Shown here: positions 5,785 to 12,039 of the stretch, piece by piece
How the letters are laid out: every line of letters begins with the position of its first letter
Numbering within the stretch: position 1 is the stretch's first letter
Assembly: GCA_046734795.1 (NCBI GenBank)
Contig: JBKPRX010000027.1
Location: forward strand, 1-14,135
Length of the DNA stretch: 14,135 nucleotides
Source: JBKPRX01 sp046734795
GTDB taxonomy: Bacteria > Actinomycetota > Thermoleophilia > Gaiellales > Gaiellaceae
Reading direction: 5' to 3'
The notes under the pieces: model-generated
What the model saw: the letters and a program-made list of their open reading frames with translations, nothing else
Databases searched by the model: none
Told to the model about the DNA's origin: nothing
Translations under genes and position numbers: made by a program

Positions 5785-5896
5785 CCGCCGCCTTCGCCTT
5801 GTCGACGACCTCTAGGCCCTTCTCGGCCAGAACGTCGTTGTAATCACCGTTCTCAGGGGCGAGGGCTGGCCGGATCCTCAGCAAGCGCGAGCAGCC
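5714..5896 (-). pseudogene. C-terminal fragment of an unrecognised protein (primase-like?)
   Basis: A frame open from just after a TAG at 5897-5899 to a TGA at 5714-5716 gives 60 residues: I-R-P-A-L-A-P-E-N-G-D-Y-N-D-V-L-A-E-K-G-L, then a charged helix ending R-L-K-D-E-D-I-V-T. No ATG is present. The G-D-Y-N-D-V-L segment resembles the end of Toprim/primase domains of mobile-element replication proteins (K-D-x-N-D-x-L), but the match is short. Codon use and amino-acid composition look like real coding sequence. It overlaps the end of the truncated integrase frame and the start of the zinc-ribbon gene, so this looks like a join of unrelated fragments. Confidence 0.35.
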
Positions 5897-6119
5897 CTAC
5901 AAGCCCGGGGTCGCGTAACTTCCGGTCCTTCACCGCCTTTCGCGCGTCCGTGCGCCAGCCGAGGGCGGCGGCGTAGGTGGGGAATGACCGGCGGATCTTC
6001 TTCCTATCGCGCTTCGAGTAGACCCACGCCTCGTAGGTCGGGGAGCAGTTGCACTGCCCGCCCTCGCGCGTTCTGCAGCGGCGACCGTGCCGCGTGCGGA
6101 TACCGGTAGTGCGTGCCAT
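5853..6119 (-). pseudogene. int: Tyrosine site-specific integrase, N-terminal fragment
   Basis: ATG 6119 opens an 88-residue frame beginning M-A-R-T-T-G-I-R-T-R-H, then C-R-T-R-E-G-G-Q-C-N-C-S-P-T-Y-E-A-W-V-Y, K-K-I-R-R-S-F-P-T and A-A-A-L-G-W-R-T-D-A. This is the cysteine-containing arm-DNA-binding N-terminus typical of actinobacterial phage/ICE-type tyrosine integrases, which total about 350-420 residues. Similarity ends near D-A-R-K-A-V-K-D; the core-binding and catalytic (R-H-R-Y) domains are missing, and the frame stops at 5853. It starts 54 bp from the 3' end of tRNA-Gly and reads away from it, the usual position of an integrase relative to its attachment tRNA. It should be catalytically dead, so mobility would need an integrase in trans. 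Confidence 0.8.
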
Positions 6120-6141
6120 GGAGCTAGCCCTCCTGGCAACA

Positions 6142-6214
6142 GAAAAGCCCCGGCGAGCGGGGCTTTCTCTTGAGCGGACGACGGGGATCGAACCCGCGAC
6201 CCTCAGCTTGGGAA
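6142..6214. repeat. Right att repeat, inside tRNA-Gly and its terminator
   Basis: This is the partner of 1475-1547. It runs from the terminator through the 3' end of the tRNA to the anticodon loop, and diverges at 6215, where the intact tRNA continues. The crossover would fall somewhere in the 59-bp perfect core 6156-6214. Confidence 0.85.
6144..6166 (-). terminator. Rho-independent terminator of tRNA-Gly
   Basis: Read on the minus strand, AAAGCCCCG pairs with CGGGGCTTT across a 5-nt loop and is followed by TTC, 6 nt downstream of the tRNA 3' end. It also separates the tRNA from the integrase remnant. Confidence 0.75.
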
Positions 6215-6245
6215 GCTGATGCTCTACCAACTGAGCTACGTCCGC
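6173..6245 (-). tRNA. tRNA-Gly (anticodon CCC)
   Basis: A 73-nt cloverleaf on the minus strand: acceptor GCGGACG/CGTCCGC with U73 (the usual bacterial tRNA-Gly discriminator); D arm GCTC/GAGC; anticodon stem TCAGC/GCTGA with loop TTCCCAA, giving anticodon CCC; T arm GCGGG/CCCGT with the TTCGATC loop. CCA is not encoded. Its 3' half is duplicated at 1475-1547, so it was the integration target and was restored intact. Confidence 0.95.
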
Positions 6246-6254
6246 GCTCGCGAC

Positions 6255-6260
6255 ACGATA
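6255..6260 (-). promoter_or_regulatory. Possible -10 box of tRNA-Gly
   Basis: TATCGT on the minus strand ends 9 nt before the mature tRNA 5' end, in the 32-bp gap after the transpeptidase stop. No good -35 is seen, so read-through from the transpeptidase operon is an alternative. Confidence 0.3.
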
Positions 6261-6277
6261 CCGCGCTCGGCGACAGA

Positions 6278-6985
6278 TCAGCGGTGCGTGATCGTGACCG
6301 GCGTGCCGAGCGGGAGGACGCGCGCGAGCCGCAGGATCGCGCGGTTCGTCGTCCGGATGCACCCGTGACTCACGTCGTGCCCCAGGCCGGACGGGTCGTT
6401 CGTGCCGTGGAGGCCGATCCGGCCGTCGCCGCCGAACCCGAAGCTCGTGTAGACGTTCGAGTGCGCCGAGAGGCCGAAGGCAAACGCGCCGTAGGCGCTG
6501 CGTGTGTCGGGTGGGCGGATCCGCGACACGACGTAGTACGTGCCCGCCGGCGTCGGGGTGACCGCGCGCCCCACGCCGACCGGGGCTCGGAGGACGCGGA
6601 CGCCGCCGCGCGACACGGTCAAACGGTGGGCGCCGAGGTCGATCCTCACGCGGTACGACGACGTGAAGAGACGTACCTGTGACCGGGGAACCCAGCCGCT
6701 GCTCCCGTTGGGGCGCGTCGGCAGGTAGACGAGCGCGCGGTGCGGGCGCAGGGAGCGGACGAGGAAGGAAAGCAGGGTCCCGTCGTCGGTCGGATTGGAG
6801 AGCGTCTGCCGGACACGGCTCGACGCGGCCGAGCCGTAGACCGAGACGTTCGCGACGCGCGCATAGGCCACGAAGATCGTCTGCCGTACGCTCGGTCCCA
6901 CGCCGGGCTGCGTGTGCGCGCGGGCGCTTCCCGCGCCGAGGGACGCCGCCACCAGCGTCGAGGCTGCGATCGCAGCGAGGCGCAC
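6278..6985 (-). CDS. Secreted L,D-transpeptidase (YkuD domain)
   Basis: 235 residues. The N-terminus is a Sec signal peptide (M-R-L-A-A-I-A-A-S-T-L-V-A-A, likely cleavage after A-R-A, about residue 23). Residues ~40-108 are an SH3-like segment ending W-V-P-R-S-Q-V. The YkuD domain follows, with L-H-G-T-N (192-196) and the catalytic S-H-G-C-I-R (206-211, Cys209 nucleophile), then a final strand L-G-T-P-V-T-I. Such enzymes make 3-3 peptidoglycan cross-links or attach proteins to peptidoglycan outside the membrane. The start is GTG 6985, one base after the upstream TGA (6987-6989), so the two genes are almost certainly co-transcribed and probably coupled. Motifs are complete; only the specific acceptor substrate is unknown. 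Confidence 0.88.
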   Translation of the reverse strand: MRLAAIAASTLVAASLGAGSARAHTQPGVGPSVRQTIFVAYARVANVSVYGSAASSRVRQTLSNPTDDGTLLSFLVRSLRPHRALVYLPTRPNGSSGWVPRSQVRLFTSSYRVRIDLGAHRLTVSRGGVRVLRAPVGVGRAVTPTPAGTYYVVSRIRPPDTRSAYGAFAFGLSAHSNVYTSFGFGGDGRIGLHGTNDPSGLGHDVSHGCIRTTNRAILRLARVLPLGTPVTITHR

Positions 6986-6986
6986 G

Positions 6987-7499
6987 TCAGCCGGTCAGGT
7001 TCGGCCGGCCGTGCGTGACGCGCATACCCTGGCCGCGGAGGCCGGCTCCGGTCTTCTTCTTGTGCTTCTTGTGCTTCTTCTTTTTCTTGTGGCCGGTCGT
7101 CGTCGTGTGCGTCGTGCTCGTGCCGCGCGTGCTCGTCGAGCGGGTCGTCGTCGACGAGCTCGACGGAGACGTCGTGGTCGTGCCTGTCGACGTCGAGGAC
7201 GACGACGTCGAACTCGCTGTCGTCGTGGAAGTGGACGTGGTCGTCGACGAGGACGAGGACGAGGTGGAATGAGTCGTGGTGCTGGTGGTGGTCGTCGAGG
7301 CGGTGGTGGTGGCAGTCGACGTCGAGCAGTACTCGTACTCCGCCGGCAACGTGCAGTACTGGTAGCCGTACGTGTAGCCGAGCAAGCCGCGGCCGCTCGC
7401 GTAGCCGATCGCGGCCAGCGCGACCATCGCGACCACGACCAGGCCGGCCGCGAGCACGCGACGGGGCCAGCCGGTGCGGTGGGTGAGCCGACGCGCCAC
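6987..7499 (-). CDS. Membrane-anchored Ser/Thr-rich protein with Lys/His-rich tail
   Basis: 170 residues from GTG 7499. A basic N-terminus precedes one hydrophobic helix (residues ~14-35, L-A-A-G-L-V-V-V-A-M-V-A-L-A-A-I-G). A short Tyr/Cys region (Y-T-Y-G-Y-Q-Y-C ... Y-E-Y-C-S) comes next, with Cys49 and Cys58, then about 77 residues almost wholly Ser/Thr (59-135), then a Lys/His run (137-149) and a 20-residue tail. The topology suggests a cell-envelope protein with an extended outer stalk that may be glycosylated, and a cationic end that could bind anionic wall polymers; this is inference. No family recognised. It leads directly into the L,D-transpeptidase, suggesting the stalk positions or is processed with that enzyme. 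The low-complexity DNA makes homology searches unreliable. Confidence 0.7.
   Translation of the reverse strand: MARRLTHRTGWPRRVLAAGLVVVAMVALAAIGYASGRGLLGYTYGYQYCTLPAEYEYCSTSTATTTASTTTTSTTTHSTSSSSSSTTTSTSTTTASSTSSSSTSTGTTTTSPSSSSTTTRSTSTRGTSTTHTTTTGHKKKKKHKKHKKKTGAGLRGQGMRVTHGRPNLTG
7095..7325. repeat. Low-complexity triplet tract coding for Ser/Thr
   Basis: On the plus strand the tract is a degenerate mix of GTC, GTG, GAC and GAG triplets; on the coding strand it is Ser and Thr codons. Irregular codon use (no single repeated unit) points to selection on composition and not a recent slippage expansion, but length variation between strains is likely. Confidence 0.7.
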
Positions 7500-7887
7500 C
7501 TGCTCAGGATCGTAGGGACGCCTACGGACGGTTCATCACCCCTCTGGAGGGTCGTGCGAGCGGGACGGGCAGCGGAGCATCGGAGTACGCACCAACAGTC
7601 ACAGCCGTCACGAAGATCGGCGTTTCCGGAGCACGCCCCATCCCCGCAAAGGGGCACAGGATCGAGACAATCGCGTGCCGGTCCAGCGGACAACGTTCCC
7701 ACACCTGCCTGTGGAACCTGTGGAAAACTCGGCTCGCACGCCTGCCGCAAGGCGAGCCCTGGCCGCGCGGCGGAGTCTACGACGCAGGCCGCGGATGAGA
7801 AGGGGACCGTGTCGAAAGTGCGTCCAAACTGCGACCTTTTCGTGACTCCGCCTTCGTGAGGCCGCGGAGACCGGCACGATCGGCGGC
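7500..7887. other. 388-bp divergent intergenic region
   Basis: This lies between divergent genes starting at 7499 (minus) and 7888 (plus) and should hold both promoters. Seen in it: an inverted repeat CGTAGG-GACG-CCTACG (7511-7526) next to the minus-strand gene, two closely spaced TGTGGAA words near 7711-7728, and CACGAT (7875-7880) just before the plus gene. Reading frames inside it have no family resemblance. No riboswitch was recognised. Confidence 0.5.
7509..7526 (-). promoter_or_regulatory. Possible -10 with overlapping inverted repeat
   Basis: On the minus strand TACGAT (7514-7509) lies 9 nt before GTG 7499. The perfect 6-bp inverted repeat CGTAGG/CCTACG (7511-7516, 7521-7526) overlaps it, so a bound regulator would block RNA polymerase. 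The site is short and could occur by chance. Confidence 0.3.
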
Positions 7888-8412
7888 GTGCCGACCCGTG
7901 CGCTCGTCACCGGCCTGATCGTCGTCGTCGTGGCCGCCGGCTGCGGTGTGGGCCTGCATCGGGGCCCTCCGCCTTCGCCCTTCTGCCGCTCCGGCGATCC
8001 GCTCGCCGGCGTCTACCACCCGTCGCGGCTCGTGGTGAAGAGCCGCTGCCGGATCGCGTCCGGAACCGTGGAGGTCGTGCGCTTCGAGCCCTACGACGGC
8101 GACGTCCACGTCGAGCTCCGGCTCGATCCCGGCCAGGACGGCCTCCTCTCGCGCGGGAACGACCGCCTCGCCGGCAACCTCCTGCTGGAGATCGTCCCGC
8201 TCGACCGGGCCCGCGTCCCGGTGCCGGAGGCCGGCACGCGCGTGAGCGTCGTCGGGCCGCTCGTCGACGACACCGCCCACGGCTGGCGCGAGATCCATCC
8301 CGCGTGGGCGATCAGCTCGGGGACGATCGTGCCCGCCTCGGCGGAGGAGCTCCGGCGCCTCCGGCTCCTCCTCTCCGGCGTGGACGGCGCCGCGGAGGAG
8401 GACGACGGCTAA
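7888..8412 (+). CDS. Putative lipoprotein, OB-fold-like hypothetical
   Basis: 174 residues from GTG 7888. The N-terminus is a short signal (M-P-T-R-A-L-V-T-G-L-I-V-V-V-V-A-A-G-C) with a lipobox-like A-A-G-C at Cys19; the -3 residue is Ala and not the usual Leu, so lipidation is probable but not certain. The mature part has C-R-I-A-S-G-T-V-E-V-V-R-F-E-P-Y-D-G-D-V-H-V-E-L-R-L, G-N-L-L-L-E-I-V-P, P-E-A-G-T-R-V-S-V-V-G-P-L-V-D-D, and H-G-W-R-E-I-H-P-A-W. That alternating strand pattern with G-x-R-V-x-V-x-G resembles small OB-fold proteins. Exact function unknown. Transcription may be leaderless: CACGAT ends 7 nt before the GTG and no Shine-Dalgarno is seen. It precedes fba by 35 bp on the same strand and might share its transcript. 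Confidence 0.6.
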   Translation: MPTRALVTGLIVVVVAAGCGVGLHRGPPPSPFCRSGDPLAGVYHPSRLVVKSRCRIASGTVEVVRFEPYDGDVHVELRLDPGQDGLLSRGNDRLAGNLLLEIVPLDRARVPVPEAGTRVSVVGPLVDDTAHGWREIHPAWAISSGTIVPASAEELRRLRLLLSGVDGAAEEDDG

Positions 8413-8447
8413 TAATTCGGGGCTACCAAGCTTTCTGGAGGGATGAG

Positions 8448-9476
8448 ATGGCTGCACAGGACCTCGAGTCGACCGCGCGCGCGATGGTCGCCGAGAACAA
8501 GGGGATCCTCGCCGCGGACGAGAGCGACGGGACGATCAAGAAGCGCTTCGACTCGATCGGCGTCGAGTCGACGGAGGAGAACCGCCGCGCCTACCGCGAC
8601 CTGCTTTTCACCACCGAGGGCGCCGAGGAGTTCATCAGCGGCGTCATCCTCTTCGACGAGACGATCCGGCAGAGCTCGGCGGACGGCACGCCGTTCCCGA
8701 AGCTGCTCGAGCAGCGCGGGATCATCCCCGGGATCAAGGTCGACAAGGGCGCGAAGCCGCTCGCGAACGCGCCGGGGGAGACGATCACGGAGGGGCTCGA
8801 CGGGCTGCGCGCTCGGCTCGAGGAGTACCGCGAGCTCGGCGCCCGCTTCACCAAGTGGCGCGCCACCTACTCGATCGGCAAGGGCACCCCGAGCGAGTAC
8901 TGCGTCTGGACGAACGCGCACGCGCTCGCCCGCTATGCGGCGCTGTCGCAGGAGGCCGGGCTCGTCCCGATCGTGGAGCCCGAGGTGCTGATGGACGGCG
9001 ACCACACCATCGAGCGGGCTTTCCACGAGACCTCGCGTGTGCAGCACGCCGTCTTCACCGAGCTCCGTGATCAGCGCGTCGTCCCCGAAGAGATGCTGCT
9101 CAAGCCGAACATGGTCCTCTCGGGCTACTCGGCCTCGGAGCAGGCCTCGCACGACGAGGTTGCCGAGTACACGCTGCGCTGCCTGCTCCGGCACGTCCCG
9201 GCCGCTGTGCCCGGGATCGTCTTCCTCTCCGGCGGCCAGACCGACGAGGACGCGACGGCGAACCTGAACGCGATGAACGCCCGCGGGCCGCATCCGTGGG
9301 AGCTCTCGTTCTCGTACGGGCGCGCGCTCCAGGCGCCCGCGCTCAAGGCCTGGGGCGGCGAGACAGCGAACGTGGAGGCCGCCAGGAAGGCCTTCTACCG
9401 GCGCGCGAAGTTCAACGGCGCCGCGCGGTCCGGCTCCTACGCGCCGGAGATGGAGCGCGAGGCGGCGGTCGCCTAG
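8448..9476 (+). CDS. fba: Fructose-bisphosphate aldolase, class I
   Basis: 342 residues from ATG 8448, preceded by GGAGGG (8437-8442) at 5 nt. It cleaves or forms fructose-1,6-bisphosphate from DHAP and glyceraldehyde-3-phosphate through a Schiff base. Family motifs are all present: N-K-G-I-L-A-A-D-E-S (17-26), F-T-K-W-R (134-138), P-I-V-E-P-E-V (174-180), L-L-K-P-N-M-V (217-223, Schiff-base Lys219), F-L-S-G-G-Q (late strand) and S-Y-G-R-A-L-Q near residue 290. The residue pair before the Lys motif is E-E-M, where many aldolases have E-G. Length fits the animal/plant-like class I group (340-365 residues). Class I is less common than zinc class II aldolase in bacteria. The stop overlaps the stop of the convergent glpX. 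Confidence 0.93.
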   Translation: MAAQDLESTARAMVAENKGILAADESDGTIKKRFDSIGVESTEENRRAYRDLLFTTEGAEEFISGVILFDETIRQSSADGTPFPKLLEQRGIIPGIKVDKGAKPLANAPGETITEGLDGLRARLEEYRELGARFTKWRATYSIGKGTPSEYCVWTNAHALARYAALSQEAGLVPIVEPEVLMDGDHTIERAFHETSRVQHAVFTELRDQRVVPEEMLLKPNMVLSGYSASEQASHDEVAEYTLRCLLRHVPAAVPGIVFLSGGQTDEDATANLNAMNARGPHPWELSFSYGRALQAPALKAWGGETANVEAARKAFYRRAKFNGAARSGSYAPEMEREAAVA

Positions 9477-10495
9477 CGGTACTCGCGACCGGTGAACCGG
9501 GCCAGCTTCTCGAGCTGGTGCTGGCCTTCGATCCGGCGCACCGTGCCGGAGCGCGAGCGCATGACGATCGAGTCCGTGTAGACGCGGTCGCCGTCCCGCC
9601 TCGGACCGCGGAGCAGCGCTCCCGACGTGACGCCCGTCGCCGCCACGAAGACGTCCTCGCCGGCGACGAGGTCGTCGGTCGTCAGCACGCGGGCCGGGTC
9701 GAGCCCGGCGTCGACGAGCTTCTGCCGCTCCTCGTCGTCGCGCGGCCAGAGGCGCCCCTGGATCCCGCCTCCGACGCACTTGAGCGCCGCGGCGGAGATC
9801 ACGCCCTCGGGCGTGCCCCCGATCCCGTACAGCATGTCGACGCCGGTCGCGGGCTGCGCGGCCGCGATCGCGGGAGCGACGTCTCCGTCGCGGATCAGGT
9901 TGACCTTCGCGCCCGCCTCCCTGAGCTCGGCGATCAGCTCATCGTGCCGGTCGCGCTCGAGGACGACCACGGTCACGTCGCGCGTGCTGCAGCTCTTCGC
10001 CTCCGCGACCCGCTCGACGTTCTCGGTCGGCGAGCGCGTGATGTCGATCGCGTCGATGGCCTCGGGCCCGGTCGCGATCTTCTCCATGTAGACCGCCGCT
10101 CCCGGGAAGAACATCGTGCCTCGCTCCGCGACGGCGATCACGGCGATCGCGTTCGGCTGGCCGAGCGCGGTGAGCCGCGTCCCCTCGAGCGGGTCGACGG
10201 CGACGTCGACCGCGGGGCCGCTGCCGCTGCCGATCTCCTCGCCGTTGAAGAGCATCGGCGCCTCGTCCTTCTCGCCCTCGCCGATCACCACCACGCCGTC
10301 CATGGCGACTGTGTCGAGCATCAGGCGCATCGCGTCGACGGCTGCCTGGTCGGCCGCGTTCTTGTCGCCCCGGCCGACCCAGCGCGCCGCCGCCATCGCC
10401 GCGGCCTCGGTCACGCGCACGAGCTCGAGCGCAAGGTTCCGGTCGGGCGCAACGTCCGTCGGGTGCGCCCCCGCCGCGCGGGTGACCTGGCTCAC
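9473..10495 (-). CDS. glpX: Fructose-1,6-bisphosphatase, class II (GlpX)
   Basis: 340 residues from GTG 10495, with an AGGA-type Shine-Dalgarno (TTAGGATGG) about 8-10 nt upstream. It removes the C1 phosphate of fructose-1,6-bisphosphate, the committed gluconeogenic step. Motifs: V-V-I-G-E-G-E-K-D-E-A-P-M-L (69-82) and A-V-D-P-L-E-G-T (99-106) for metal and substrate, D-M-L-Y-G-I-G-G-T-P-E-G-V (sugar-phosphate region), and G-R-L-W-P-R-D-D-E-E. Length and motifs match actinobacterial GlpX. It begins 20 bp after the argS stop and is likely the last gene of the channel-argS-glpX transcript. Its TAG overlaps the aldolase TAG by one base pair frame on the opposite strand, sharing CTAG. Confidence 0.93.
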   Translation of the reverse strand: MSQVTRAAGAHPTDVAPDRNLALELVRVTEAAAMAAARWVGRGDKNAADQAAVDAMRLMLDTVAMDGVVVIGEGEKDEAPMLFNGEEIGSGSGPAVDVAVDPLEGTRLTALGQPNAIAVIAVAERGTMFFPGAAVYMEKIATGPEAIDAIDITRSPTENVERVAEAKSCSTRDVTVVVLERDRHDELIAELREAGAKVNLIRDGDVAPAIAAAQPATGVDMLYGIGGTPEGVISAAALKCVGGGIQGRLWPRDDEERQKLVDAGLDPARVLTTDDLVAGEDVFVAATGVTSGALLRGPRRDGDRVYTDSIVMRSRSGTVRRIEGQHQLEKLARFTGREYR

Positions 10496-10515
10496 TCGGC
10501 CATCCTAACCGCGGC

Positions 10516-12039
10516 TCACATCCGCTCCGGCGCGTGGACGCCGACCAGGTCGAGCGAGCGCGCGATCACCGTCTGCGTCGCACGGCACAGGCCGAGGCGG
10601 AACGCCTGGGCGTCGCTCCCGAGCACGCGGTGCTCGTGGTAGAAGCGGTGGAAGTCGTCGGCGACGCGAATCACGTAGGTCGGCAGCGCGTGCGCGCCGC
10701 GCCGCTCGGTCGCCTCGGCGACGATCCCCGGAAGCTCGGCGAGCCGCTTCACGAGCTCGCGCTCCTCGCGCGCGAGCGGCCCGGCCGGCCGCGCGGCCGC
10801 CTCCGCCCCACCCGCGTTCCGCAGGATGCCCGCGATCCGCGCGTGCGCGTACTGCACGTAGTAGACGGGGTTCTTCTGGCTCTTCTCGGCGGCGAGGTCG
10901 ACGTCGATGTCGATTGTCTGGTCGGGGCCGCGCGAGACGAGGTACCAGCGGGCCGCGTCCACGCCGATCTCGTCCATGAACTCCTCGAGGAAGACGACCT
11001 CTCCGCGCCGCTTCGACATCGTCGTCTGCGCGCCCCCGCGTGTCAGGTGGACGAGCTGGTACAGGAGCACCTCCACGCGGGACGGGTCGTAGCCGAGCAT
11101 GGCCGCGACGGCCGCGTACCACTTGCGCGTGCCGTGGTGGTCGGCGCCGAGCACGTAGATGGCGCGGTCGAAAGCGCGGTCGAGCTTGTCCGCGAGGTAG
11201 ACGACGTCGGCGCCGCGATAGGTCGGCGCCCCTCCCTGCTCCGCCGAACGGACGACGACGCGGTCCTCGTCGTCGCCGTACGCCGACGACCTGGCCCAGA
11301 TCGCCCCGTCCTTCTCGTACGTGTCCAGGCGCGACAGGAGCTCGGGGAGCCGATCCTCGAGCTCGCTCTGGAGCGCCCACGAGTCGAAGCGAATCCGGAA
11401 ACGCTCGAGCGTGCGCTCGATCTGCTCCAGCATCGCCGGCACGGGATCGCCCTCCATGCGGGCGAGCTCGTCGACGTACGCGCCCCGGTAACCGTCCTCG
11501 GGCGGCTCCTCCCCGCGCCGCCGCGCCTCGACGGAAGCCCGGAAGCGGTCCATCTGCGTCCCGCGGTCGTTGTAGTAGTACTCGCGCTGCACCTCGTGGC
11601 CGGCGAAGGCGAGGAGCCGCGCCACCGAGTCGCCGTACGCGCCGTTCCGCGCGGCCGCGACCGTGATCGGCCCGGTCGGGTTCGCGGACACCATCTCGAT
11701 CTGGATCCGCTGCGGCTCGGCGGCCCTCGTCGCGCCGTAGCCCTCCCCCGCCTCGAGGATCGCCGCGAGCGCGGCCGCGTACCACTCGTCCGAGAGCCAG
11801 AGGTTGACGAACCCGGGCCCGGCGACCTCGGCGCGCTCGACCGCTGCGAGGCCCGACGCCCGCCCGGCGAGGTCCTCGGCGAGCTCTCGCGGCGGCCGCC
11901 GCTCCGTCCGGGCGAGTCGGAGCGCGACGTTCGTCGCGTAGTCGCCGTGCGCGGCGTTCGCGGGCCGGTCGAGCTCGACTTCCGCGCCAGCGAGCTCCGT
12001 CAGCTCGGCCGTCAGGTCGGCGAGGGGGTTAGCCGGCAA
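10516..12039 (-). CDS. argS: Arginyl-tRNA synthetase with degenerate HIGH motif
   Basis: 507 residues, class I aaRS charging tRNA-Arg. The N-terminal additional domain has H-G-D-Y-A-T-N-V-A-L (31-40). The Rossmann entry reads V-S-A-N-P-T-G-P-I-T-V-A-A-A-R-N-G-A-Y-G-D (117-137), where the family has L-H-V-G-H-x-R: both histidines of HIGH are absent (T126, A129 region). Later motifs are normal: Y-Y-Y-N-D, D-K-L-D-R-A-F-D-R, V-L-G-A-D-H-H-G (297-303), T-T-M-S-K-R-R-G (339-346, KMSKS region with the first Lys replaced), N-P-V-Y-Y-V-Q-Y-A-H-A-R (390-401), and the C-terminal H-A-P-E-R-M. The best start is TTG 12039, overlapping the channel gene by 11 bp; no better-placed start exists. Length is a little below the usual 550-580. 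Identity is secure; activity depends on how the lost histidines are compensated. Confidence 0.88.
   Translation of the reverse strand: MPANPLADLTAELTELAGAEVELDRPANAAHGDYATNVALRLARTERRPPRELAEDLAGRASGLAAVERAEVAGPGFVNLWLSDEWYAAALAAILEAGEGYGATRAAEPQRIQIEMVSANPTGPITVAAARNGAYGDSVARLLAFAGHEVQREYYYNDRGTQMDRFRASVEARRRGEEPPEDGYRGAYVDELARMEGDPVPAMLEQIERTLERFRIRFDSWALQSELEDRLPELLSRLDTYEKDGAIWARSSAYGDDEDRVVVRSAEQGGAPTYRGADVVYLADKLDRAFDRAIYVLGADHHGTRKWYAAVAAMLGYDPSRVEVLLYQLVHLTRGGAQTTMSKRRGEVVFLEEFMDEIGVDAARWYLVSRGPDQTIDIDVDLAAEKSQKNPVYYVQYAHARIAGILRNAGGAEAAARPAGPLAREERELVKRLAELPGIVAEATERRGAHALPTYVIRVADDFHRFYHEHRVLGSDAQAFRLGLCRATQTVIARSLDLVGVHAPERM

Larger units (their letters stand above)
1475..6214. mobile_element. 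Decayed integrative element in tRNA-Gly(CCC)
   Basis: The region is bounded by direct repeats 1475-1547 and 6142-6214 (68/73 identical, 59 bp perfect). The right copy is the 3' half of an intact tRNA-Gly plus its terminator. One excision unit would be 4,667 bp. A tyrosine-integrase N-terminus sits 54 bp from the tRNA 3' end, and short iterons resembling integrase arm sites lie beside the left repeat. Integration at tRNA 3' halves by tyrosine recombinases is well established; here the integrase is truncated and no replication or conjugation gene is intact, so the element is probably immobile on its own. Cargo is a mosaic of intact genes and fragments on both strands. Alternative: duplication of the tRNA end by an unrelated rearrangement, less likely given the adjacent integrase. 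Confidence 0.75.

Noticed and set aside
7053..7335. Triplet tract as a CRISPR or VNTR array
   Set aside because: No fixed repeat unit or spacers; it is Ser/Thr and Lys codons of a coding sequence.
7705..7735. Two TGTGGAA words as DnaA boxes, suggesting an origin
   Set aside because: Only two imperfect matches to TGTGGATAA, no AT-rich unwinding stretch and no dnaA, dnaN or parAB nearby.
8409..9779. 456-codon minus-strand frame opposite fba
   Set aside because: Antisense shadow of the aldolase; Arg/Gly-rich with no motifs.
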